A stretch of 64,000 nucleotides of DNA from Ascaris suum. Lineage: Eukaryota > Nematoda > Chromadorea > Rhabditida > Ascarididae. Positions 1-11,864 of the stretch are shown here, piece by piece. The notes under the pieces are model-generated. The model was not told the DNA's origin and did not search any database. It worked only from the letters and a program-made list of their open reading frames with translations. The DNA is taken from NCBI GenBank assembly GCA_013433145.1, contig CM024189.1:8362001-8426000 (forward strand), given 5' to 3'. A program made the position numbers and the translations under genes. The first letter of the stretch is position 1. Every line of letters begins with the position of its first letter.

Positions 1-3000
1 AAACACTACTCGATAACCCGTTTCCTTCTTACATTGGATAGAAGAGTTTCGAAATTTTACGCAGGAGAATGAGTGAGGCTGTAAGGCTTTCGTTTTCAAC
101 ACAAATGAGAATTAAAGACAAGAGGGGGGATGAGGAAGTGGGAAATATTTTGGCGTGAAAATATGCTTTTGCGAGAAGTGCCTTCCTGTGGCAGCTGACC
201 CAGCACCATTCGTAATGCAACCTCAATCGATCTTATTCAAAGCACTTCGTAGACACCGCATTTCGAAGACTTTCTATACATTTCTGCACTTCTTCACAAT
301 GCTCAAACCATTTGAATAGTGTGTGGAAAAAAAAAATCGTTTTCATCTTCATATCTAATAAATAGACAATGAAACCTTTTTCTTGCAAACAAAAAAAATC
401 CCAATTGTTTTATTGAAATTCAATTTGTGAAAGAAACAAAAAATGCTAAGCATAACATTTAAATTAGTTGAAATTTTACCTCGTTTCTATTATCCAGTAT
501 GGAATTATTCTAAAGCTTTATAAAGAAAATCAAAATTTGCATAAATTTTTCATATTAATTTACAAATTTCCGCCATGCTATAGAATTTCCTATCGTTTTT
601 GTGAGAAGTTATTGACCATCTCTTTTATATATTCCAGTTTTTTTTTTTTTAAATTTGCTATAGTTAATACTTGTTCGTAATTAAATTCTATGTCTCAGTA
701 AACGTTTCGTAGTTTCTTAAATGATGGATATAAAGGTCTTCAGATGATTAAGAACGGTTTAGTCAATAAGCAAGCAATATACAGCTAATTTCCTTTGTTA
801 TTTATAAAGATATATAGATGCACTAAAATTTTCAATTAGAGGCAGTTTTAAAAGCATTTCAACGCGTTTGTTGTAGTTGTAAAGAGAGACGGAGGAATGG
901 AAAATTTCGCATCACTTTACCATGCGAAAGACGAGATGTTGCCATTGCAACAACATTTACTAGAGGCATAGATTGGTTTCTGATTTGCACACATGATAAC
1001 TAAATTATGGCGACGAACTGGAGAGCGTTTATAGGGTCAATGACGCTCATCAACAAAAACGTCTCAATCTGCATATATTGTCATTTGCATTCAAGCAACT
1101 AAAATACTAAAAAAAAATCAATCCAGAAGTCCACGAAATAAAATGGAATCCATACTTAATTTTGATAGAAAACGACTTTAAAAAGGATTACACCGAGCAG
1201 AAAAGACCAAAACTGAAAGACAATGCATGAAGAACGCTATATTCGGTAACGCTATCATTTTGTCTGAGTTAATACTTCCTGTATTTACGCTCAACAGCCT
1301 CTACGAGAAGATGATAATTCGGCGTTGCGAATATGTTAGCTGTCATAAAATGTGGCATGCTTGTCAAAATTTGATCGATGGCTACTCTATCAATGATCGG
1401 CCGTTCGTACGAGCATTCATTTACACATAATATTAGCTCTACGAGGAAATGCTTTTATTAATGAGAACACTTCTTAGTTAAGCTAACTGCTCATACCAAT
1501 TAAAAAATGATCAAAATAGTGTACATTATGGAATGGTGAACAATAATAGTCAAATATCGAAGAGTGAATTAAGCGTGAATGTTTGCATTTTGTTGGTTAA
1601 ATACGGATCTATTCTTTGAGCGATATGACCACGTTAAATGAACGACAATAGAAGGGTATATGAAAAGTGATCATCAATGAATCAATAAAAATGATGTTTA
1701 ATTCAGGTGATTTCTTCCAAAACTATGCAACTTCAATGTAAACCATTTTTTCTAAGTGTTTCCTTAGCTTTATAGTGTCATCAAATTTTTCAATCTCAAA
1801 TCGTCCGGATATGCTGAATAGTTTTCACTAATAGCCATATGTGAGCAAGTGGAGACAGATGTAGAAAGTTGGAAGTAGTCTAAACTTGGGAACGCATTTT
1901 CAAAGCTTATTGGTTGGAATGGCATTTAAGTAAATAACCACTCGATCAATTTTTTTTACTAATATTACCTGAATTACTAATACACCTAAAGCCTTACTAA
2001 TATACCTGAATTTTTATTAATATACATGAATTTGCACAGAAATTCATGCCTAACCGTCGGCTAATGCACCCAAATCTACGACGCGAGACGTGCATCCGAC
2101 TGATTTGATAACTAAATCGATGAAGAGTGAAGCAGATTAGCATTCAACGTGCGAATTTTGTCTAGGCTCTAGGACTATGTGATTGATCAAAAAATGAGCA
2201 GAATCATTTGCTTTCATTATTTTCAAGTGAACAGATTGAAATAATACGGAACCGAATGATAAAGATTTCCGATCATTCTTCCTCCACTTCTAGAGGATTC
2301 ATTTCAGTTGTAATTTATTAATATTATTATGTTTATATTATGGCAGCATTTTACGGCTTTGCATATTAATGCTTGACGTTGTCTACAGTCGATCGCAATC
2401 GGCATGAAATTAAGCCAAAGTTGTTGGTCACATCATAGGCGTAAATAAATTACTACGCACATAGAGAAGCAAATCAATTTGTTCAGCAACAATCATCCTC
2501 AATCGTAGCGGCATGTGATCATACGCAATAGCTCTTCAATGAGCAATAATGCTATTGCGTAAATCAAACGACGCAAATCGTCAACGTTTGTAGTCACAGA
2601 AAATGCCGACTACGTGAGTGTCAAATATGATGAGCCGCCTATTCAACGTGAACCAATTTCTAATCCATTTCTTAGAGATTGAATGCAATATGAGCATCGC
2701 ATAACCGTTAAACAATAAGACTATCAATGATCCATATAGAGGTATGAAGATTTATTGATATCAATTATCTTTCGATATTTTGTTAGCGATAAACGTCTCT
2801 CTGGGAAATATAGAAAAATTGCAAACAATTTTGGCATTTGGGGATAACGTTGTGATAATTCGAGACTTCATTAGCTTAGGCAAAAATTTGTTAAATGCAG
2901 CGTTTTATGAATGAGATTAAAAAATTGCACGAAATATGCTAAGTAAACGAAATCCGATAATGAAATGTTTTTGATTTAATATGTACTCTAGAGGTCAGTT

Positions 3001-3588
3001 ACTCGAATGACGGCAGTTGAACAAAAATTTCACTGCTTATGGGTTTCACTCATTTACAGGACATAGTAGTGCAACGCTTCTTTATAAATCTATTTTAAAC
3101 GTAGAAGAGTTGTAATTTTCGTAAAGCTCGATAAAATCGCTACGGAAAAACTGTGCACAAGAGAATTTAACTCTGTTTGCATTCCTTTTAATAAGTATTT
3201 TGCTCATATAAAGATATTCATGTATAGCAACCAAAATTATGAGATTTATTGTTCACCCATCTTATTCCTACTTCAGCAGAACTTCCCGCAGCATTGAAAG
3301 CGACAAAAAAAAACGCAAATCAACGGCAAACGCTTCATTCTAAAATTATAAAATAATTCTACGTTTAACGGTATCTCCGTCAGGTGTTATCATAAATTCA
3401 GGCATTATTTATCTTGGAACTTGCAAGCGCAAATTGCATCACACGAAAGAACACCTTCAGTCTTTTCTTTTAAACATCACGTGTCCTACCAAAAGAATTG
3501 CTCTCAAATGCACTCATAAACGCTGCTTTTCTTCCTCTATCTCTTTTTTTAAAGAACCGACTGAGATGATGAATTAGAATTGGCTAAC
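1..3588. other. No gene recognised (left edge)
   Basis: AT-rich sequence in which open frames stay at or below about 70 codons and none carries convincing flanking splice sites. The only structure noted is the short inverted repeat at 2522-2561. It may be intergenic DNA or a long intron of a gene extending past the left edge. Confidence 0.5.
2522..2561. repeat. Short inverted repeat (11-bp arms)
   Basis: The arm TACGCAATAGC at 2522-2532 is repeated in inverted orientation as GCTATTGCGTA at 2551-2561, with an 18-base loop. The arms match perfectly. No transposon-like flanking duplication was noticed, and the function is unknown. Confidence 0.6.
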
Positions 3589-4170
3589 CTGGAGGGCATA
3601 GACATTGATTATCTGTGTATATTGCCCTTGCACTCCTGCTCGCGTAACTGCCTCGAGATAATTTGCCGAGCTGAAAAATATGAGAATATATTTGCTCACT
3701 CTTTCAACGTATTTAAAGACTGTCAGCATTTCAAGTTTTCATTGCTTCATTAGGTTCGAAATAAACGACAGCTATTTAATGAAGACAGCCACCTCGTTTA
3801 TGGAGGTATAAAGGGTTAAGTGTGGCAATAAATTTCTGCCTGTAAGGCAGATCGTGGAAAAGTCGGCCGCTTTCTTTGATCGATGTAAGTAGCGCTCCAT
3901 TTATGTGATCAACGATAAAAAAAATCCGTCCTATTCGATATGTCTGCACTCCACAAAGTTGACGTGCCAAAAATTTCGGCACTTTCGATATCGAACAACT
4001 TGAAAATTTCGGTGAAAAAAAAATTCAGTTAGAAGCATTATGAAAATAATTTAGCGGCAACTGCATAATGCTGCAAAACATCCCCAAAATGTCGATTTCC
4101 TCTAACGTTATTACTTACCTTGAACGTTCACCTGAGCCGAAAAGCAGGAAGAAGGATTTTCGTTTTTGCG
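3589..4170 (-). CDS. Candidate exons of an unrecognised gene
   Basis: Three stretches on the minus strand carry splice-like borders. Exon 4170-4119 (52 nt) lies behind a strong acceptor (TTTTCTACAG) and before a consensus donor (GTAAGT). An open frame near 3993-3904 reads FDIESAEIFGTSTLWSADIS, which looks like real protein. Exon 3670-3589 follows TTTTTCAG and ends at GTTAGC; two frames stay open through it. I could not make the reading phases of the three pieces agree without moving a splice site. The plus strand of the 3570-3780 part also has an open frame of similar quality, so the strand itself is uncertain. No family is recognised. Confidence 0.28.
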
Positions 4171-5323
4171 CTGTAGAAAATATAGGTTTTATTAGAATCT
4201 CTCAATGTCACCCTCCCTCCGCTCCATAGTGGAAATTTAATTCAGTTCGAGGCCCTAAAGTGAACTCTTCTATGCATTCATCATTGCTACCATCACGTAC
4301 ATAAATCTCATTCCTTTATAAAAGACTCATTTCTCGCTAAAAACCTTCTATCTAAATGTAATTAAACCAAGTGCAATAGTCGAAAGATTATAATGAATCG
4401 ATTTCTTCCACTTTTTTCTCCGATGTTTCCAATGTTTTCATTTCATAGAGACATGCATTAAGAATCGATCCACAGTGTATGAACTTGATCACTACTTCAT
4501 AGTCAATGAATTTATAATAAAATGCATTAAGTATGCAAACGCACATTGCATTTCTTTAAGTTCCATACATTAAATATCAAATTTGCCAGGATGGTACATA
4601 TTGCAGTTGAAATTTTAAGCGGCGTTTTGAAGTGTGATAATTTATGAAAACGTTGAAGTGAACGTGAGAATGGAGTGATTGCGAAAATCGAATTTCCTTT
4701 CATATAGGATCATCTATTAGCTAAATGCTAAATTCATTTTTGCAGTTCACTTCAATAGTCAAGTTGAATAATCATCAAAGCGAATTAGCGAGCAACCTTA
4801 TCGGTGAACTAGATCGCTAAGCGTTCAAATGATATTTCATATGTGTGCGACGTATTTTGATGATCGTGGGAGCATATGAGACAAAGAAACTATCAAATCG
4901 GAAGATTGATTTTGCATTGTTGTGGGCGCATTTTTATGACTTATTAAATTCAGTCAGGATTGTTGTTCAACGTCTTAAGATGCAGATATGATCCTTGTGT
5001 GAAGTGCAATATAAAGATGCCTGAGAATTTGCATAGCAGTCGAAATATGATTTCAATTGTACTTTCGATCCTCAAAAATGCTCAATAAATTTACAACGGC
5101 AAATGTAGCCGGTTTTTTTTTTCGAGAAATTTATGGATGGAATGAAAAATGAGTTCATGACAAATCCATTATAGATAGTGATTGAATGAAATTCTTTCAG
5201 ATAAGATCAACTCCCTTGCAAAAAAAAAAGTTAGGCGAACTCTACCTGTGAAAAAAAAGGTGATGTGAAATGCAATAGAGGATAAAATTAAACGTGAGCG
5301 TCCTTATCGTTCGTTAATCATTG

Positions 5324-5452
5324 ATGGTTGCTTCGCAGCGAAGCTGTCAGAAGCGTATTGTAAGCGCTCCTCATAGACGTGGCCATTTAAACTATGCCGC
5401 CGCTCATTTTCGCACTGCCATCAAATGGAAAGGTGTTATAGATGCGCTTTAA
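5324..5452 (+). CDS. Small open reading frame, 42 aa
   Basis: An ATG-initiated frame with an in-frame TAA just upstream encodes 42 residues rich in Arg, His and Ala (start MVASQRSCQKR, end KWKGVIDAL). It stands out because local GC content is clearly higher than in the flanks and codon choice is varied. It has no signal peptide, membrane segment or recognised motif. A possible donor (GGTGTT) lies shortly before the stop, so it could also be part of an exon. Chance is not excluded. Confidence 0.22.
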   Translation: MVASQRSCQKRIVSAPHRRGHLNYAAAHFRTAIKWKGVIDAL

Positions 5453-6693
5453 AACTTCATCAATGCACTATGTGTTTGCATAATTACTACATCACGCTTA
5501 CTTTATAAAACAATCTATTGCGCATAGTATTCGCCATTTAGTCATCTAATGCTCAAATAACAACGCATATAGCTCCCAACTTCATTTATTTGCATAAATG
5601 CGTCATTTTTATGATAGGATACGAGGATTCAATGAAAAAAGCATGATGCGCAGTTGTAGTCCAAAGTGAAGCAAGTGGCATAGGTGGGGTGAAACACTAC
5701 ATTTGGGGAGGAGTATCGGTCCCATAGGCTGTCTCCTTCAAAGCTTCTTCGTGAGTAAAGATATCAGTGCAAGGGCAATAAGCACGGGTTACTACGAATA
5801 TGTTAACATCCGTAATATAAGCAAATCGCAAAGCCGCTTTCAACTCGTTAATTACACAACAATCTCCTTTCAAAAACTAGGCTCACTGCCTAGAGTTAAG
5901 CACTATACGATCATATCTAAAGCGTTTTATAGAATTTCTTTCGATGATTGAAATTTCACTGGAAAAGCGGTTTTACTAGTCGACTCTCGATTAATTGCAT
6001 TGCACTATTAATTTTTTTTTGTTGCATAAGTAAATTACATTGTGATTATCTTAGCATTTGTACGCATACTTATGTCTGTATATATAGCATATTTAGCTAC
6101 ATTGCGTGGCGAAGATATGATGGAATGCTCGTTGGCAAATCTTTTTATGAACGTTCATAAGTGAGATTATTATTGTACCCTTAAATCCAAAATTCAGCTG
6201 AAGCCAAAACTTTTCGATGTTCCTGGAAAGGGTAAAGTTTTCTCAATTCAGTGTACGTCTTTTTTCTCGCTTTGCAATTGAAATGGAATGAACTCTTGAG
6301 CTCAGATTTATTTTACTTTATAAAGAAAAAAGTACGTTTTTAACGCTTTCGTTTTGAATATTTTCGTAAGTTGAAATTTGTTCGTTGCTATTTCACGAAG
6401 AACAAAGTGACTCGTTGCAAAATTACCAACTGCAAACTGGTATCACTCTCCATCACTCATACACACTGTATTTGTCAATGAATTCAGTCAAAAAAAAAAA
6501 ATCCCTTCAACAATTCAACTTCAAGAAATTTGAGGAGTATTTATTTTCATATGAGAACCGCTTGCTCTAATCTTTCAGTGATATACGTTGCTAACGATTA
6601 TATGAGGTGTCAAATGTCGTATGCGTTCATGGTACTAAAATATATCTACAGAAAACAACTCTCAAAAAAAGTTAGCTCTTAGGTCTAAAAAAA

Positions 6694-6749
6694 GTCTGTG
6701 ATAGTGAAGCATGTTTCACCATCGCATATGGTATCACACTATCAAAGAC
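6694..6749. repeat. Inverted repeat, 13-bp arms with one mismatch
   Basis: GTCTGTGATAGTG (6694-6706) and CACTATCAAAGAC (6737-6749) form a stem with a single mismatch around a 30-base loop. It could be a degenerate miniature element or a chance hairpin. Confidence 0.45.
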
Positions 6750-7393
6750 CGCTTTTTTCCGTTATTATATTCAAAAAAATCTAGTATATCGCTGCAGTGC
6801 ATATACACATTGTAACTATAGAGCAATATTTGTCACAGAATTATAGGCGTATAATAAAGACGCTCGCTTATCGCGCTTTTATTTTGTGGTGTTTCTTAAT
6901 CGTTTGCATCGAGATGAATGAACAGATCTACAAGTAAAATATATCTCAATGGCATTTATTTCGATCAGCTATTTATTCGCTGTTTTTCAGACGTGTACTG
7001 TGCCCAAATCATTTACATTGAATTAAACGCAATATTTTAGCAGCTTTCGGCATTGGTTAATAGACAGAGCCTTAGTCCTCGTCGTTTTCCCTATAATTTG
7101 AATCTTGAATACGCAACAGGTAATGATGCAATATTTTGAAACCATCCTAGTAGAAAACAAAGTGCAACATGCACACCCCCTTATGGGCAGATAACTTAAT
7201 TGTCAGCCACAGAGCGTGCTAACTCGCCTCATAGCTACTCCCATATGTCATAGTTGCGGCCTATTAAAGGAAATTTCAGCTCCTTGGGCAAAAGAAATTA
7301 CCCGAAAAAGATGTCTTGAAGATGTGCATGAGTCTGTGCACTGCAAAACGCTAAATCAGTTGGCGTTGAGGGCTTAGACCTATAATTAGATAT

Positions 7394-7682
7394 CTACATT
7401 TTTTCCTGTACGATAACGATAGTATCCAAACAGTAAATATCTTTGGAGGCGACAATTTTTCTGGAGTGGGAATTTTCAGTGGTCTCATTTTTTGAAGATA
7501 AAACATCGTTGAGTGACCAAAAAGGAATTGATGATTGACTCGTCATTGACAGTGCGTTGATGTATCGTCTTTCGAAGAGACACATACGTGGGCGCAACAG
7601 AAGCCTCATACTCTAATGTCACTTGATCACTCGCGTGTATTGTAGGGGGTCTCCAAATGGATTTTGTCGGAGGGGGAAGCAA
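7394..7682 (-). pseudogene. Two overlapping frames that look like one broken coding stretch
   Basis: On the minus strand a frame covering 7682-7485 reads protein-like sequence (including DQVTLEYEASVAPTYVSL) until about 7525. From there the protein-like quality passes to another frame that runs on to a stop at 7394 (including SLNDVLSSKNETTENSHS). The switch coincides with a run of five T residues, where loss of one base would join the two frames. This may be a frameshifted pseudogene, a sequencing error in a homopolymer, or two adjacent exons. No family is recognised. Confidence 0.3.
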
Positions 7683-8913
7683 TTGGAAATGCAGAATTCA
7701 TCGTCAGTATTTTATTGCTGCGCTCATGCTACATATCATCATAACTCAGTCTTCTTCGAGTGTTTTTAAAAAAATCAAATTTGGCACTTTGCGGCGTAAA
7801 ATTCCTCAACAAAGTATCCGTATCACTTTCATTAGCAATTAGCGTTGATAGTGAGAAAACGATTTGTTTAGTGGTCTCCAACTGAAAAACAACTCTATTT
7901 TCCACCGAATTGCAATAATGACCAAAATGATCCAAATGCTTGCAGGTAACATATCAAATTTATGCTAATTTGTGATCAATAAATTCGAAAATTCTGGAGG
8001 CATCGAAACATACAATTGAATAGCACCCAATCAAATGAGTAGATTTTGACGTGTAAATTAATTATCAGCAATCGAAAATCACACGCGATGTCAGCGACCG
8101 CAATCGGAGTATGGCTAAGAGGGCGGGAAATTTAATAAAGGCAATTTAGCATTCGCATAAGACGGGAATGCGAGCTGACATTCTAAAGGACCCTATTAAA
8201 GACGACACTAACAGGCAATTAGCTCGTTCCCATTCGCCTAACTCGCCTATAGCCCATTGTTTTAACAGATGGCTGTTAAATAGCACAAGAAATGTGTTAA
8301 ACAACACACATACGCGAACAACTTTCCTCCCGTTTAACACAAGAGAGGAGTAGAAAGCCGCCATATAAACAACAGTATTCAGTAAACTAGCTAAAAACTT
8401 GTGCAATTTCTACGACTTTTCCTCACCTACTAAGTAGCAAGCACTACACATGCCCGCATACAGATCTAACATCATCGTTGTGAATTTGAAGCGCAAATGA
8501 CTTGCTGAACACTTTCAATCGTATTTGAGAATGGCGCATGACGTAAACACTTTAGTCTTATTTAACATCAACGCAAGTGCTTAAGTCCATCGAACAAATA
8601 AAATCCTATAAGCTTTCAATGTTGTGCCATTGTGAAACGAGCGAAATGAATCGTCTCGGCGGCTATACGGATAGGGGAGAAACACTGACGAAGTGAGTCA
8701 TACCTGTATGGCAATATGCTTCACCAGCTAATTGGAAAACAACGTTTTGCATATAAATATAGCTTTTTCATTTAACGCAAAGGAATGCAATGGAACACTT
8801 TAATCATTTCTCGTCACGTAGACGATGACCACGCAGAATGCTTCTTTTGACTAGAGAAAAAAATCTAAAGAGGAGATTTCAAACTGCTCATAAACTATTA
8901 GCCGGAAATTCAT

Positions 8914-9246
8914 TCAGTAGTAATAAAGAACGGTAAAACGATGAGTAGAGGATATCAATTCTTGAAACTGTCTTTGAGTTAAATCTACCTGCCATAGTTG
9001 CGTACCTAAGCAGGTATATTGAAAATACGAAAGAGCTAACAAATGCATAAATGCAAAATACGATAGAAAATTAATGCGAAACAGGAAATACTGATCATAT
9101 ATGCGCATGCGAAACGAATCGAAGTGAATTGCAAACTTGAATCGTAGACGAAACCAGCTGAGACATCCGAATACACACAAGAAATGCATTTCTTTCTGAA
9201 CCAATTTACTCATGTTGCTATGCTGCTGTATGGACGCAAGTAACAT
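8914..9246 (-). CDS. Open frame encoding a hydrophobic protein (110 codons)
   Basis: The frame starts with ATG at 9246 and stays open for 110 codons. It has many aromatic residues and a hydrophobic segment around INFLSYFAFMHLLALSYFQ that could be one membrane span. A consensus-like donor (TGGCAG followed by GTAGAT) occurs inside, so the coding part may end near 8990. No family is recognised. AT-rich sequence favours hydrophobic frames by chance, which lowers confidence. Confidence 0.3.
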   Translation of the reverse strand: MLLASIQQHSNMSKLVQKEMHFLCVFGCLSWFRLRFKFAIHFDSFRMRIYDQYFLFRINFLSYFAFMHLLALSYFQYTCLGTQLWQVDLTQRQFQELISSTHRFTVLYYY

Positions 9247-9588
9247 TCGTAGCTGTCCATAAGGTCCGTTCCCATATTTGATTTATTTCGTTTCAATCTC
9301 CCCTCTTCTCTTTCTTCACTCTATATGACATTATACAAATGCTCTCCCGTGGACATGCTTTTTTTTCTGATATATTTGCTGCGCTAATTACATTTAAAGT
9401 AGTCGCATTCTTTTTTTAAGGCATTGAATTCGTTGCACCACAAGCATGCGCATGTCCGCTTATTTGTGTTCAACTTAGGTCATGCTAGCTACATAGGTGA
9501 GCAGATGTTTTGTTTGTGGTGACGATATGTGCACACCTAGCAAGGGTCACCTAACACTTTAGTGGTTGCGAGACCTTCTTCACCTCAG

Positions 9589-9720
9589 CTAGTTTTGCTG
9601 CTAGAATGCGATGGTGCTCTTTTTGTGTTCTGCTTCATCGTCTTCCTTCCTGCTAACACAGTGCCAATTGATTTATCTCTGTACAGGTTGCCAATGCGTC
9701 TGCTGCGCTATAAAAGACAG
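9589..9720 (+). CDS. Candidate exon with one membrane span
   Basis: The exon follows a strong acceptor (CTTCTTCACCTCAG) and ends at a good donor (AGACAG followed by GTGAGA). Its 132 bases give exactly 44 codons, phase 0 at both ends. The product contains a hydrophobic stretch (LFVFCFIVFL) followed by a basic tail ending LPMRLLRYKRQ, as expected for a membrane segment with a cytosolic anchor. A second frame through the same bases has an ATG at 9611 and encodes a Cys-rich 37-residue peptide. No partner exon is assigned, although 12908-13051 shares strand and phase. Confidence 0.4.
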
Positions 9721-11213
9721 GTGAGACTTCGAGTGGTACGATGCTCTTGCCAACGAGAGTAAGCAACTAGGCGCGTTTCGTTTACTTATGTCGCATATGT
9801 CATCAGCCTTAAATAGTAAGGCACATCTGCTGAAGCACTCAGTTTACGTTTGCCTAAAGCGCATCTGTGACGCATATACATATGTCTACAACTCATTTTG
9901 TCAAATAAAAACCATGTAGGCTAATGCTTGATGTGTATTATTCAGTTTTCCTTCGGTGAGAAATGAAACAATTTAAGCATTTCATTCTAAGCTGCCATTT
10001 CAATTGGTCTTGAATGTTAGAATTTTCTGCATCAATCTCAGATGCTTAAAATATTGATACTCTAAAAGATGCTCGAAGAAAGCAGGCCGTTTAAAGGCTA
10101 CGTCGACTCCGAATATCAAACAAAACCATTTGTTTATTTATTGAAATATCATCTTTCTTTGAGTAAATCTTTACATATAGCATATGCAAAGATTTTATAT
10201 CGGTATATGGAGATGGAAAAAGGGAGTCAACTATTGCTGGAAAATTTTTAGATTTCGATTTTCACTGTGGTCAACACATGAGACACTGGGAAACGCGTTC
10301 CAATAAATCTGCAAATATATTATGTTGCCTCTTGCTGAAATTTTGAGTTCTAACCATAGTATATCTCAAGCTAAATCGCCAAACGTATTGCCATCGAAGC
10401 CGACGATCTTATGTCATATCGTAGTATTATAGTAGGCTAGCATTGAGAAAGAAGATAGAAATTTTCATAGCAGTTATTCTGCTTTGTGTGATGCAGAAAA
10501 GTTAGCAAATAATATGTGCAAGTATCAATTGCAATTAATAGAAGGTCATTAAATGTTGGTAATATACCATAATTTTCATGTCGTACAATTGGTAGACTGT
10601 GAAACGTACGCAAAATGTCCCCCACTTCTACTCTTAAAACGATTTGCACCTATCTAAACAGCGTTCGTCAACGGTTTTTGTTTATTTGAAGTGCTCAGTG
10701 AGTCATTTATTGAAGTTTAAACTTGAAAATCCGTGCTTTCTTTGCATCATTCACTTTGCAAACACCTCTGTCTGTATTTCACAACACATTTCGGTGCAAT
10801 TCGTTGACAGAATCTACGTTACTGCATTTTGCAATTGTCTATTCGCTTTTGAAATGGAAATAGCAATTAGATGATTGCGTCTCCTCAAAGCAGACAACTA
10901 AACTGTTGCACTTATGATCTTCTCTTCAGTTAGAGGCGATATTGGCATCTCAGTCGAATCGATTTCTCCCAAGGTTCCAGGTGATGTAGAGATTAGATTC
11001 ACTAACCTATGGATATATCGAGAAATCAAATCCAACGAGAGTAAATAAACGCATAAGGAATTTTACAAAAATCATTTAAGTTCAACAGCGGTGTTCATTG
11101 TGCTCTCAATATACTCTACAAATATACTTTGAAAAGAAGTTCTTATATGCGAATGACCACAAAAGCATTATCAAATATGCATAAAATGCTTATCGAACAA
11201 GTGATTCACTTAC

Positions 11214-11597
11214 CCTTGAATTGCGATGGGTATTCATCATTGTAGATGGCATTGTTGTGTACTGCTCTTCGACCTGTTTTATCCTAGCCTCGAGCGTTGA
11301 AATTCGAATATGTTGTGCGGCAGTGCACGCGGCCAAACAGACCAATACGGCAGCAGTAATAATCTTGAGCAAAATGTCGCCATATCTAACAGCGTCGTTA
11401 CAATTTAAAGCATTTGAAAGGCAGCATTTGCGTTTTCGACGATCATATTTCACAGCACAATAATTCACTGTTGATCCACTACTCCGTGTGTGGTCATCCG
11501 GAGAAGGGCGCTGTGATCCCGGCACTTGTGGATGTTGAGAGGTGCCAGCCAACGGACGATAGAATTTGCTTGGAGCCGAAGGCCCCGGTGGTGCCAT
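11214..11597 (-). CDS. First exon of a type II membrane protein
   Basis: An ATG at 11597 opens 128 codons ending at a perfect donor (AAGG followed by GTAAGT, phase 0). The first 70 or so residues are Pro/Ser-rich and then basic (YDRRKRKCC), consistent with a cytosolic tail. Residues about 75-94 (ILLKIITAAVLVCLAACTAA) form one membrane span. Residues about 97-112 (ISTLEARIKQVEEQ) look like a short coiled coil. This order resembles membrane-anchored collagens and collagen-olfactomedin proteins, but no Gly-X-Y repeats were found downstream, so that is only a suggestion. The rest of the gene should lie below 11.2 kb. Confidence 0.5.
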
Positions 11598-11729
11598 CTT
11601 GGAGAACGTCCTTATCAAACAGCGCCTCGGCGGCCTATTGCCTTGCCGTATCGAGCCACTATCCCACTAATATTCGTAATCGTTGCTTTTTTTAATCGTT
11701 CGTAGGCTACGTCGGTTTAAAAAAAAAAG
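11598..11729. promoter_or_regulatory. Possible shared promoter between divergent genes
   Basis: The 132 bases separate two divergent ATGs (11597 minus and 11730 plus). The interval is more GC-rich than its surroundings and ends in an A-run directly before the plus-strand ATG. No TATA box or named factor site can be assigned. The call depends on both neighbouring genes being real. Confidence 0.25.
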
Positions 11730-11864
11730 ATGAACTCAACTGCCACGGCAGCAGCACCTACACCGACACGCGGGAAACGTACTGCACCGTCTCAATCTTC
11801 ACAAGAGCTGGCGTTCCTCCCTGAAATCACTCATTCTTTCGTAATGAATCTTTTCTTGCGTTAA
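11730..11864 (+). CDS. Small frame or first exon, Ala/Thr/Pro-rich start
   Basis: The ATG follows an A-run and opens 44 codons (start MNSTATAAAPTPTRGKRTA, then SQELAFLPEITHSF). A possible donor (CTTTC followed by GTAATG) at 11843 would make this a first exon ending after ITHSF. Composition is far less AT-biased than in the surrounding DNA. It lies head-to-head with the minus-strand membrane protein at 11597. No domain is recognised. Confidence 0.33.
   Translation: MNSTATAAAPTPTRGKRTAPSQSSQELAFLPEITHSFVMNLFLR

Larger units (their letters stand above)
4171..8913. other. Largely without recognised genes
   Basis: Apart from a 42-codon open frame (5324-5452), an inverted repeat (6694-6749) and a frame-broken ORF pair (7394-7682), I see no supported gene. 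Open frames at 5703-5951, 5948-6160 and 8146-8406 lack splice sites or start contexts and have AT-driven composition. Candidate intron or intergenic DNA. Confidence 0.45.

Noticed and set aside
3904..3982. GVQTYRI peptide shared between minus frames at 3.9 kb and 42.6 kb, with only synonymous differences
   Set aside because: At 3.9 kb another frame (FDIESAEIFGTSTLW) is clearly better, and chance 7-residue matches are expected among all six-frame translations of 64 kb.
10597..10640. LRTFH-encoding 16-base near-match between about 10.6 kb and 27.05 kb
   Set aside because: The similarity does not extend beyond the short match, so it is neither a repeat nor a paralogous exon.
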